Positions 1-11,204 of a stretch of DNA of 64,000 nt are shown here, piece after piece. Every line of letters starts with the position of its first letter. The first letter of the stretch is position 1. This DNA comes from Heliocidaris tuberculata (lineage: Eukaryota; Echinodermata; Echinoidea; Camarodonta; Echinometridae): the NCBI GenBank assembly GCA_025618425.1, contig CM046850.1, positions 7,430,249 through 7,494,248 on the forward strand, given 5' to 3'. A program made the translations under genes and the position numbers. The notes beneath the pieces were generated by a model. That model saw only the letters and a program-made list of their open reading frames with translations, was not told the origin of the DNA and made no database searches.

Positions 1-2082
1 ACTTGCAGCAGCTGCACCACAACACCTGATGATATCAAAAGATCTCTTATTTATTCTCTATTTCAAATCACCAATGTTTTTTTTATTCCCATATAAACAA
101 GATTGATTACTCCCGTTTGATCTTTTCATACCAGTTTTTTGACACTGTTTAAGCTCCATACACCATGACTATGATTGCATCAGGTATTATGTCACATGAA
201 GTTGAACAACGGGCTTGGATTTTGGAAGAGATGAAAGGAGAGAAAGAAACTGGCAGAGTGGTCACAAGTTCAATACAGCTTGAGCTATTGTGCACTGGCC
301 GTAAAACCCACGTGCCCTTGGGCCATTCCTGCCGCACAAAAAGTTGGCTCAATATACACAAAAATATCATAACAGCCCATCAACAATGGTTATTATGTCA
401 TCGAAAAAATCTGCACAGGGCAGACATTGGAGAAAGTTCGCAGAACTTTATTCAATGTCACGTACAGTATGTATGCACACACTACGAGGATAGAAAATCG
501 ATATTACATTTTTTAGTGGTCATTTTTCCATAATAGCAGAGCATAATTGCAAGACGCTTATCGGTCACAGCGATCCAGTGTAATTACTGAGCGAGTGTTC
601 ATTGAGTTGACCCCCTTTTACCTCGCAAGTTCTTGCACTTTCCCATGATTTACGTAAAGTTGTTAACAAATCCAAACTGAAAAATAATGTATTAAACACC
701 ACCTTTTTGAAACGTTCAGTTCAAATAATGAATAAATATCAATGTATCATTCACAACAATAATGCACGATCAAAGTTTGACCAACAGAAAACATAAAGTT
801 TTAGCAATATTTCTTCAGTTCCAAAGCGGTCCATGGGCCATGCACATGCGCAATCCATGAATATCATATGGGCAGATCATGACTTTGGCATCACTGCGCA
901 TATTTTGCTGCTCCAAATTGCTGCAAGATATTGTGTGAAAATGATGTAAAATCTCTGCAAAGTCACATCAGCGAAAACTTCTCTAAGTACATGTATGGTA
1001 TATACACCCCCCCCCCCCCCCCCCCGAATAAGGAAATGCAGTTTCATGAATATTAATATGTATGTAGGGGTAGACATGTATGTATGTCAGAAAAAAAAGA
1101 GACACATACTTTTCAGACGATTTCATTACAAAATGTTGCTATGACACGACAAAACGGACATCATATTTCATTATTATTTCAGACAAGCATTAAGAACTAG
1201 AAATTAGTTCATGTGGGGAGCTTTAGCTCATAATTTGACGAAACAGAGGTGCAAATTTAGGTTCACTGTTTTGCCATTGTGATGACTGTGCTCACGCACA
1301 CTGCTAGAAGTCCGTCAGTATTTCAAAACAAACTGGCCGGTAATCCGATAATCGGTGTTCCGCACTAGCACTAATGTCTTTTGGCAAGGTATGAATCTCT
1401 GTTTGCCACTCTTGACCCAGGTGTATCAAGCAAATATCTGATACATGTAGCAGTCATTCCTGAAAGTGCCTTACTCAAGGACATATTACAGTGCCATGTC
1501 GGGGATCAAACCCATGACCATTGGATCTCCAGTCATGTGTTACTTATTTAAACCACGCGACTACGGCAACTCTACAACTATAATGGAAATAACTTAACAC
1601 TAGTAAACATTACTTTTAAGACTCAGAAAATGATGAACATACATGAATAATAAAGATAAGGAGATATAGAGATCATAAATTACAAACGTACAGAAAAAAT
1701 TATCTGTGAAAGCTCAATTCCAAGGTCTGTCCCATACGTTACAAAGCATTATCAAATTACATGTACATGCATATCATGGAATCATATCATGTGTGAGGTC
1801 CCGTAAGGTGCAGATGATCATCAGTAAATCAGTAGATCTAGACTCTAGTTAAAGATGATGAATAAAGACTTAAATACTGCCTATATTCAAGTCTCTAGGT
1901 AAACCATGATGCCATGGGGGGGGGGGGGGGTGACGTGTGGACTTTTTCCTTTCAGGGTTGTGCACCTCAAGAAAGTAGTCATAGCCACATCACCTTGGGT
2001 GCCTTAGTTTCCACCCTGAACTTCTCACAGCATGGCAGTACATACATGTACATGTATTTGTATTACTATGCAAGACCTGTTA

Positions 2083-2115
<33 letters not shown>

Positions 2116-3141
2116 CATCATCATCATCATAGTATTATTGTTTTATTTTCTGCCATTTTCTGTATTTGCATAAACCTATTTTAAAAGGATAGATTTTGTG
2201 GATCAAGCATGAGCACTGTGAATGACAAGCCATTACTTTCCTCAACATCTCTACAATTCAAGTCCTGAGGCCATACATGTACATGATTTGGTTTCAAACA
2301 TGAGATTTCTTCAGTTGTCACTTGTCAAGAGATGGCAGTATTGCCTATTTCGCTTTTGGAGGATGAAGAGCATTTTCATATATTTTTTTCAATTTCTAAA
2401 ATAGCCTTGTATTTAAAGATCCATGGGGTCATGGCCTATATCATGGAATAAGGAAGACAGGGAGTTTCAAGGCAAGATTCTCGTTGGCGATTGTGTATAC
2501 CGGTAATGTGTCCAATATATATATATATATATATATCGGTTATCCATTTATTTCACCCAAAACGAAAAAGAAAATTTCTTGATATGACCACTGACTAATG
2601 GTAATGATACTGAAGGAACCATTAATTAATGGTCATGTCAAGAGGTAAATGAATAAAATTCATATGTCAAACAGGACACACTGCACAATATCATCCTACA
2701 TGTATTCAGTAATGTTTTCATGTATATATAGAAATCGGGAATTCTCTATTCAAAGTGGATTCTTGTTTGCTTGTTTGTCTGTACTTTCAGAGGTTTGATT
2801 AACTCTTTTACCCGCTATGAACCAAAACTCTGGACTGCCAGGTTGTTTGGAGTCAACTTTGGCAGTCCTGTTTGTTCCAATATGAGACCAAAGCATTTAG
2901 CCGAGGCTTAGACTGTATTTTCTGTTCTACAAGTATAATATATACATACTACAATGACCGCTCGCAACATTTTATTATTTGTTTTGATTGTGCACTTGTC
3001 TCTATTTTGTTTCCTTGTCTGTCTTTTCCTGATTTCAATGTTATTTTTGGGGGGGGGATCCAGAAACTGTATTGTTTTGCAAGAAATTGAGCTCATGTGA
3101 TTTATTTGATTTAATTTGATTTGAATCTTGGGATTTACAAA
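1..3141. other. Gene-free flank left of NUFIP1
   Basis: I see no convincing coding exon on either strand. The stretch holds a poly-C run (about 1006-1025), a tRNA-derived SINE (about 1380-1566), a poly-G run (about 1915-1930), a short (ATT/ATC)n tract near 2090-2130 and an (AT)n tract near 2517-2536. If NUFIP1 has further 3-prime exons they should lie here or beyond the left edge, but I could not recognise the conserved NUFIP1 C-terminal segment in this stretch. Confidence 0.5.
1380..1566 (-). repeat. tRNA-derived SINE, degraded
   Basis: Read on the minus strand, the 1490-1560 part looks like a decayed tRNA-like head: a B-box-like GGTTTGATCC sits in the complement of the ggggatcaaaccc stretch and the A-box region is corrupted. 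The segment about 1470-1555 resembles the better preserved copy at 37910-38016 (shared pieces ccttactcaagg, ggggatc, atctccagtca, ttaaaccac). Ends are approximate. Confidence 0.55.
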
Positions 3142-6100
3142 TCATCTACAAAGATTACCATTGTCTTGTGAGGCAAGAAGAGATAACGGGTCACAGTCAT
3201 CATCCCTAACTGGCCCTCGTTGTTCAGCTCCTGTAGAGTGACCGGACGATGACCAGGGGATGGAATGGTCAGTTTCTACGCCTTGGGTAGGTTGCATTGG
3301 GTCAGAAGCTTCAGCCCCACGTTCTTTGGCTGCAGGTGAGCACTGGTCATCGCAGTCGTCAGTTTTTCTCCTCTTTGGTGGGACTTGGTCCGAGTTGATC
3401 GGCTCTGTAGCTCCCTGAGGATATGCAGGTGAATGCAAATGCAGTCATGTGATATCACAGCGAATTACCTTGAAGCAATTACAGAGAAGGTTGAGTTCTG
3501 GCAAAGGTGAAAAATAATTTGGAAGCTTTCTTGTTCTTTTTTATGTCAGTTTGAAAGAATATCAAAGAAAAAAAAAAGTATCCCCTGAAAAGGATTGCTC
3601 TTTAAATGCCCTCATGTTCAAAATATGACAAGAAAGAGCAGAAACATTAGGACCAATCTTTCACGCCACATGTTTGTGTAATCCCATATACCCAATTCTA
3701 TGAGCAGTACAGGTGACTTTCAGGAAGGTTGAGACAATTTCTTCTCACTTTGGTGATTCCAAAAGGTAATTCTGATGTACTACATACATGTAACCCACAT
3801 TTCCCAATTCCTTCCGGTACACAAAATCTTGTAATTAATTTACTCAGGGTTCTTGTTAATAGCCGGTAACCGGCTATTTTTTCCGGCTGTAACGCCGATC
3901 GTAACCGGCTGTGGCCTCACAAAAAAAAAAAATATATATATATTATATAAAATCAGTCTCGATTCAATTCAACAAGTCGCTATCTCAAATTTCAGTTTAC
4001 ACAAGCTTCACAGCGGTGTTGTGAAAGCGGTCGTAAAGAAACGGGAAGAAACAGCTCTAAACACAGCCAATGAGCGAGAGATCGAGAAAGCAAGAAGAAA
4101 CAAAACTAAACTGACTCGCAGCTCGACGAGGGCTAGCGCGCTAGCGCGCGTGCGGAATAAGCATAAGTCGGGGTTGCGGGTAATACACGATGCTGGGCTT
4201 AAAAAAGCCCAAAACAAATGAAGAGTCATATATCACCAAAACTGACAATAATCTAGGGGTCTAAGGTCCTGTTTATATGATCGAAGAGAATTCATTTACT
4301 GATTTGTAAGTCTAAATGCTACGACATATTTTTACAAATTAATTTTGATGTTAAAATCAAAAGCCTAACTTGCGTATACATACAACCCACAAACAGGTTC
4401 ATGCCGTGACACAAACCCGGCACAATTAAACCACGGTGGCAGCTTTACTCTCAATGAGGGCTACCCAAAATTCAAGTCCATTGACCAAGCAAGGAGTTAT
4501 CACTGGACCAAGCAAGGCTTCGAGACGTAACGCTTGTCAAAGTAAAGATTTGTGATCGTATTATTAATCACCATCAAAATGAAAGAAAACATCACAAAAC
4601 ACACAATAACAATACAGATAAAGGCAAACTGATACCTTGCTTTAGAAAATATTCCTAGCTAAATCCAAGAACTATCACAGAAGTTTCATGTTTGAAGAGA
4701 TTATGGCGCAAGGTTTTTCAACAAAATAATCGATCCCAAAACGTATGAAGTTTCCCCCATTTCATACCCATGCAGAGGTAGGTTCGCTCCATAGGTTTGC
4801 TCCCCCTGCTCCAGCGGCCCAGAGAGTTTGCACATTCTGCTAAAATGAGAGAATAGTCTCTGCACATGGCTTCTGCATAAATTAATTTGCATACTAGCTC
4901 AACCAATGCGCATTGGTTGAGCTAGTATGCAAATTAATTTATGCAATAGCTATGTGCAGAGACGTTTCTCTCATTTTAGCAGAACTTGCAAACTTGCTGG
5001 GCCGCTGGAGCAGGGGAGCAAACCTACCTCTGCATGGGTATGAAATGAGGGAAACTTCAAATGTTTTGGGATCGATTATTTTGTTGAAAAACCTTGCGCC
5101 ATAGCTCTTCAAACATGAAACTTCTGTGATAGTTCTTGGATTTATCTAGAAATATTTTCTTAAGCAAGGTATCAGTTTGCCTTTATCTGTATTGTTAATG
5201 TGTGTTTTGTGATGTTTTCTTTCACTTTGATAGTGATTAAGATACGATCACGAATCTGTACCGTATCTGTACTTTGATAAGGGCTTGTCACGTCTTTGGA
5301 GCAAGCCTTATTTTGGTCAACGACTCAGATTCGAAGAGTTCCCCGACTTTGAAAATGAGTTAAAAAACAGGAAACAACCAATCAAAGTACAATTTTGTTT
5401 TACACTTTTCTAAATCATTTCTTTATGCTTTTGCCTCTAGATTTTGCCGTTTTGATAAGAACATGACTTGAATTTATCATGATTTATTTTATTTTTTTTT
5501 TGCTCAGGGGGTCGAAAGTTGGGGGTGCGTTTAATTTAACGACAGCGGTTTATACGTTATTTACGGTAATCCTAGCCTTTTTGTAACGCTGCAGTGTGGT
5601 AAATTTGATCATAATCATGAGAGTTCATTGTGTTCATTCACTTGTGCAAATCATATGACTGTAGGATAACAAGAATAGCTGCAGATATAAAAAAAAAATC
5701 ATGCATTCACTTTCTGAACAACATGGATTTTAAATAAAATAACACCAATGTCATCTGAGCTGGCATTTTAAACCTGTTTAGTGTCGCCTTGTTCTTTATT
5801 TAAAAGAAGTAATTTCCTTGTACATGTAGGGTCTGGAAGATTGGAAGAATGGACGATTTTACCTTATCAATTCTTGCAAAAGCTAGGGGCGCTGCCCCTG
5901 GACCCCGCTGGGGGCTTCACTGCCCCCAGACCCCTGTTGCTTTTTTGGAGTAACCGCCTGTGAATGATAAATTACCTGCTATCAGAAAAATTAGCAAGAA
6001 CCCTGTTTACTCACCTGATTTCCTATACCAGATGCATTTGCCTGAGCCAACTTTTTACGTCTGAACCTTCCCTGACCTCTCTTACCTCGATGTGTTCTTT

Positions 6101-8515
6101 TCATTTTCCTACAGCGAGAAAATCATATCAAATATATATTAAACATTAAATAATATTGAATTTTGCTCACTCTTTCACTAATCTGTTTCATTCATTTGTC
6201 TTCAGTTCAGTGTTGGAGGTCTCGAGACTGGTCTTGGTCTCGAGACCAGTCTCGAGACCAGTATGGCGGGTCTTGGTCATGGTCTTGGTCTCGAACCTTC
6301 TGGTCTTGGTCTTGATCTTGGTCTCGAACGTTGAGGTCTTGGTTTTTTAGGCCGAGACCAACAATATAAATGCATAAATACATGTATAACGAGTGTGCCT
6401 ACTACTACCATACTTGATTAACGTCAACTTATTACAACGAATCCTGATCTTGGTCTTGATCTCGGACAACTGGTGTTGTTCTTGGACCTCTGGTCTTGGT
6501 CTTGGTCTTGGCCTCATACTGTCTGGTCTTGGTCTTAGGTTGATGATTTAGGTTGATGATTTATTTTACCTGACTGCTAAAAAAGCATGTGTATGCTTGT
6601 AAGTAAGCAACCTGGGGATCAACTGCTTTAAGTCCTCTCCGAGGGACTTGCTAATGAGGATTAATGCCTTACCAAAGGGCACTAGCACATCTATATATAC
6701 TTGGTTTCGAACCCAGGTCCTCCAAGTTACGAGTCCACTACTCTACCACTGAGCCATCGCGCCTCCAGTCCTGGTCTTGGTCTCTGATGGTCTGGTCTTG
6801 ACTACAACACTGCTTCATTTACTAAAATCAACTTGATACCATGGTAGACTTTCCCTTTAATCACTGTAACTCTCAGATCTGTCCACCCAGTATTACTGAT
6901 TGGGATGTGCAGGTTGACCACTACACTGGGGTCTTCCTATCTTTTAAGAAGAGTGCTGTGAGTTATTAAAATGCATAGGTGGTGAATCTGTTATGCAATG
7001 GGCCTCCATTTCTCATCTCATCTGAGTGTTTTCCAATGTAACCTAGTCAGTGTCTCTGGAACAGGAGACGGGCACATTAACGCAATAAAGGCTTCAGTCA
7101 TCTACCTGGGCTGAATTCAACCTTAGGTTCAATGGGCAGATGCTCTACCGATGGAGCCAACTCACTTCCATTTTCATTTAACATGCATTTCATGTGGGTC
7201 TAATTCTGAGTTATCACAGGAATTCTTAGTCTTCAACAGATTAAAAAGGCTACAATACGATATTTTACTGGCCCATGCTCTGCTCAAAACAAAATTTCGA
7301 GCACACCTCTAGTGTACAATAGCATACTACACAAACCCAATGGAGGCAGACAATATGAACAAAATGCTTGTCTTTCGTATGCTAGCGAGGCCAAGCGCAT
7401 CCCTCACTATTTGTAAAGGCCAATACCCCTTAAGCCGGGCTTATGGGGGGTTTTTTCTTCACTCACCCAAATTGTTTGGTTTCCAAGATATTGCCCTGTT
7501 TCTCCTTCTGCTCAATCTTCAGACCTTTCTTGGCGATGTTTTCGGCTGTTGGAAAATTTCTACATGTAAAGCAACAAGAAAAGAGATGAGAGTCCTGAAG
7601 AATAAAACTTTGAATCAAATGTTCAAAATCAATTTTACATCATGCAAGAAGTCCTTCTGTGATAAATTCACAAGAACTTATGCTGGATTGCAGAGTTCCA
7701 ATAGTGAAGAGGAAACGATCATGAAACTGGTTCAATGTGGCACAACAGACATGTCTTACATAAGAGCCTGATCGGTTAAGAGTAGGCATTTTGTCCGTCC
7801 GTGACATTGAATTTTTTATGGATTATAATTTTAGTAGGCGACCATGGCAACCAAATTTTATCCAATTTCAACTACTTCAGTGATGCCCTTCACAATGAAA
7901 CATAAAATAGCTCTCTGCCTTTAAATACTTGTTTTCTGCAGGTCTTCAAACTTTCAAAATTTGTCAAATGTGACTAACCGATCAGGCTCATACATGTAAT
8001 TGCAATTCCCCCCTCCCCCAGACTTTAAAAGATGCATACCTCAGAGGAAAGTTCATCTGAAAAAAATTATTCTCCTGAACCAAACTGAATGTTCCAGGTA
8101 ATCCCCAATATGATAATGTCCCCTGTCTTTTTTATATAATTTTCTTCTTCTTTTTTCCAATTTGTTTTTATTCTTATTTTATTATTTTTATTTATTTTAT
8201 TTTTTTTTTTTTTTTGCTGCATGCAAGATTTGCACATGCACTTAGTTGGGATTCTACCAAGTCCAGTGAGTAGAATGAAATGCATTCAACATAGAAATTC
8301 TTGAAGTACGTGCTTTCAAAATAATGTTGAATTCTGGTCGTGCGATTACACTGTGAAAGAAACTGTCTGGAAGTTATTAGGAAATATTGATTATGTACTA
8401 CATTAGGACTGGTGTATATTGTGAGGTTTTGGAAGCACCAAAATGATAATGAATTGACTCAATCCTACTGAAAGTCACATGCACTGCACACAGAAATCCT
8501 ATGGGACTACACACA

Positions 8516-8546
<31 letters not shown>

Positions 8547-11204
8547 GTAACTTATATAGCACCAAATCCACTCTGTGGAGTGCTCAAGGCACATGTAGAA
8601 ATTAATTAAGAATTAAACAGAAATGTTTTTACATGATTTTTAAAAGAATCAGATGTTACGCATTTTTTGATGTCTTCAGGAAGGCTATTCCATAATTAAG
8701 GACACACATGGGCAAAAATTCTTTCCCCCCAAGATTTTGCGACTTTAGGGATCACAAGAGAACTGGAAGTGGATGAGCGCAAAGATCTCGCGGGGTTGTA
8801 ATTTTGAATTAAAGAGGTATTGTATTGGGGAGCAGAACAAATATAGCATTAATGTTTGGTCTAAACTTTTCCAACCGTTTCTTTCAAATGAGGGCATTGG
8901 AAGAGCAGTCATTTGCAGGGGATATTTCTGCTATGATATTCTTCCAAACTAACATCAAACGAAGAAGAAAGCTCACAAATTATTCTTCACCTCTACCAAA
9001 AACATCAACCTTCTCTTTAAGCCACACCCACCTCTTCCTCTCATTCCTCCACTTCTGTATTTCCTCGGGCGTGTCCAGCCATCTGATCTTCTTGGAGCCA
9101 GGACCGTGGTGTAGCTTGTGGTGCATCTTGACCACCTTGGGATGTCCCACGAACCTACAATCCTTCTCCTTGCACTTAAACCAGAAAGAGATCGAAGCAT
9201 GATGATTTATTCATTTATACATCCATGGAGTTGGAATGAAACTTTGCATGATCCAACATTCACTCTGGTGACATTAGCTCAAGGCTTCTTCTGATAAAGA
9301 TATAGGATCCTGTTGCATTGGTTTGCAATAGGGTCGTATGTAAGGTCGAGTTAGGGTAAGGTACAATGTTGCGTACATACGTATTTGAATAGTGTTGAAT
9401 GGACCACAGAGCATTAGTTGCCATTGCATATGTTGCGGAATTAAAATTTGAAGTAAGGCCAATTTTTAAACAATAACCTCCAGATTACAAGCTCTGAATC
9501 GATTATGATTAAAATAAATGATAAATAAATACAAGATATTTTATTTATCATTAGATTACAATGCAGTGCTATCTTTCATTTTTTTTTTCTGCTTACAGTA
9601 TTTCTTATTTTTGTTCAATACTCTACTTTAGAGGAAAAATACTGTAGTGATTTCAATTTATATCTAGTTATTGATCAAAGGAAATTTTAAAATATTCAAA
9701 TTGATGTTTAGTGTTCATCGATTCTTTCTACATTTGTTCGCACATTTTTTATTCAGGTTGATACATTAGCAAAAAAAATATATTCATAAGGGTAAAATTG
9801 TTTTGTTAAGCTTTGACCTTTGACCCAGTGCATTACCTTCACATGCTCTGCTATGTGACTCTTGAGTTGCTCATCTGACTGAAAACCTCTGTCACATACA
9901 TCACAGTAATGGGTGTAGTTGATTTCCTTCGGTGCTTTCGCTTTCTTGTTCTTCTTTTTCGAGTCTCTTTGCTGCTGAAACACAAAGATGGAGAAAGAAG
10001 AAACTTTTATCTCCTTCCATGCTACCAAGGTTCGGGACAACTATCATAAAAAATAACTATGATGAAAATTGATGAGTATGAACAGCAACATTTTGACTTA
10101 TGCCTTCACAATTCCCTAGTTATATAAACATCAAAATCTTAAAAATTTAGAAATTGAAAAGGTCATATTCGGGCAAAAGGCGTTCCCCTTCGGCAATGGG
10201 CTGCCCCCCCCCCCCCAAGGATTTTCGGAGTTCCGATATTCGGGCAACTACCACTTCATATTTGGGCAGCGCGGTGCCAGAATATCCACATATTTGGGCA
10301 GCGAGGTTCCCAGTTCATTATGTAACTTCTGTATATAACTTCCGTACATTTTTACAATTTTTTTTTTTTAATTTAGAAATTGAAGTTGATATTTCAGGCA
10401 AAAGGCATCAGCCCCCCCCCCCCCCCTTGCGAAAATGTGCTCATATGAGACTCTACATCTGCAATTTTCTCTTATTTGTGGGGGGGATTAGGGTGGAACA
10501 TTTTTGTCAGCAAATTTGGGTGTCACCCCCCCCCCCATGCCCCCATTCCAAGTTCTAGCGACACCCTTGCATCTACACACATGATGCCTGGTTCTCATCT
10601 TTTGAGGAACACAGTCACTCTAGTCTCTACCACTCCATCTTGATTTAAACCAACATGACCGAAGGCAAAGAGAACCTGATATTTTTATCTTAAGCCTTTT
10701 ACTTAGTTTTACCTGTCCAAAAGAATTCCCTCCGGCTCCACCTCCAGGTTTCCTGTTGAAATTAGATTTAGATCTAGAATGATTTACCCCATTTCTAACA
10801 TTAAAATTGTTTTGAACATTTGGCTTGTTTGTAGGGCTGTGAAACATTTGCGGTGCGAACTGCTCTTCACTTGCTTGGTTTATATCAAATGCGTTCTGGT
10901 GGCCGAATCCTGCCCCACTGAATTGCGATTGAGGTGGCCCGTGTCCACGAGCAGACATCGGGAACCCATCAGGCCAGCCCGGCATCCCACCCCGATAGGG
11001 TGGTCTTGGTCCCCGCTGGAAGAATTGTTCTGGTGGCATTCCGTGTCCATGTGGCCCGTGAAATCTTGCTCCTTCGGGATGAAAATTTTGAAAGTGCTGA
11101 GGTCCTGGAAGTCCCCTAGACCGGTGGATGAATTGTCCATTGCCATGTGGATGACTGGGCCTATAATTAGGGCCGTGAAATTGATGTGGAGGAAATCTCG
11201 GCAT
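3142..11204 (-). CDS. NUFIP1: NUFIP1 orthologue (snoRNP assembly factor), six exons
   Basis: NUFIP1 is a nuclear RNA-binding scaffold that, with ZNHIT3 and R2TP, assembles box C/D snoRNPs by binding SNU13/15.5K. I read six exons on the minus strand: 11204-10713, 9974-9837, 9174-9032, 7559-7467, 6108-6015 and 3414-3142. All have GT donors and AG acceptors, and phases 0,0,2,2,0 join without a stop, giving about 410 residues (human is 495). Residues 1-164 are rich in Gly, Pro and His. Residues 188-208 form a C2H2 finger (C188, C191, H204, H208) after a lysine-rich patch; C211/C216 with H228-H233 form a second Cys/His cluster. Then come LDTPEEIQKWR (243-253) and NFPT (259-262), matching the conserved PEP segment, and KMK with a basic stretch from 290. 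The final exon reads DPLSLLASQD before its stop, matching a mid-protein motif in human NUFIP1, so more exons may follow. The identification is firm; the 3-prime end is not. Confidence 0.88.
3483..3795 (+). repeat. Interspersed repeat, GTTGAGTTCTGG family, copy 1
   Basis: Starts agagaaggttgagttctgg and runs through an alternation of conserved blocks (tatgtcagtttgaaagaatatca, split here as tatgtcagtttgaa then agaatatca; cccctgaaaaggattgct; cccatataccca). The same blocks recur in order near 17433, 23517 and 32245. It lies in the last NUFIP1 intron, just upstream of the last exon. The right end is unclear. Confidence 0.7.
4500..5310. repeat. Near-perfect 800-bp palindrome with no spacer
   Basis: The two arms (about 4500-4909 and 4910-5310) are inverted copies. 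The centre is the perfect palindrome CCAATGCGCATTGG with its axis between 4909 and 4910. Inner parts match almost base for base (for example the tatgtgcagagac and cgattattttgttgaaaaacc blocks); outer parts have small indels, including an insertion in the right arm near 5250-5290. Mirror reading frames starting MVELVCKLIYA appear on both arms but are a by-product of the symmetry. It sits in the last NUFIP1 intron. Confidence 0.85.
6208..6812. mobile_element. hAT-like non-autonomous element with GGTCTT-rich core
   Basis: Left end CAGTGTTGGAGGTC and right end (complement) CAGTGTTGTAGTCAAGACC form short inverted repeats. They are flanked by an 8-bp near-duplication, CTTCAGTT at 6200-6207 and CTTCATTT at 6813-6820, the hAT hallmark. 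The core is a degenerate (GGTCTT)n minisatellite with CTCGAGAC palindromes. A tRNA-derived SINE has inserted in its right half. No transposase is visible. Confidence 0.75.
6535..6770 (-). repeat. tRNA-derived SINE nested in the hAT-like element
   Basis: On the minus strand the head reads like a tRNA: A box TGGCTCAGTGG, a CGT triplet in the anticodon region, B box GGTTCGAAACC. The body continues through aggcattaatcctcattag and a tail of a 14-bp unit (GGTTGATGATTTAG in plus orientation) repeated about twice at 6535-6563. Pol III promoter boxes look intact. Confidence 0.8.
7045..7175 (-). repeat. tRNA-like SINE fragment
   Basis: On the minus strand GTTGGCTCCATCGGTAGAGC gives an A-box-like start and GGTTGAATTCAGCCC a B-box-like segment, followed by a non-tRNA body with cccgtctcctgttcc. 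Same general architecture as the 6535-6770 SINE but a different head. Ends are approximate. Confidence 0.55.
8518..8815 (-). repeat. Retroelement 3-prime end with (ATT)n tail
   Basis: An (AAT)n tract at about 8518-8544 is followed by acttatatagcacc and the gtggagtgctcaaggc block. On the minus strand this reads as a retroelement 3-prime UTR ending at an (ATT)n tail. Similar layouts (triplet tract plus tatatag followed by an agcgc-type block) occur at about 35140-35430 and 49010-49100. Confidence 0.55.
10150..10560. repeat. Interspersed repeat with poly-C runs (TTCGGGCA family)
   Basis: Contains repeated ATATTCGGGCA/ATATTTGGGCA words, aggcaaaaggcatcagcccc and three poly-C runs. The same words in the same style occur in the element at 50596-50851, which has clear ends. 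It lies in the first NUFIP1 intron, 150 bp upstream of coding exon 1's donor side. Open frames here are artefacts. Confidence 0.6.

Noticed and set aside
4701..5104. Mirror frames beginning MVELVCKLIYA on both strands
   Set aside because: They are produced by the palindrome; the symmetry explains both without coding.
7546..7560. Alternative acceptor for NUFIP1 exon 4 at 7546
   Set aside because: Using it would lose the conserved NFPT motif and break the phase with exon 3; the acceptor giving an exon start at 7559 fits both.
7340..7771. 143-codon plus-strand frame
   Set aside because: It overlaps NUFIP1 exon 4 on the opposite strand, which has clear homology and splice sites.
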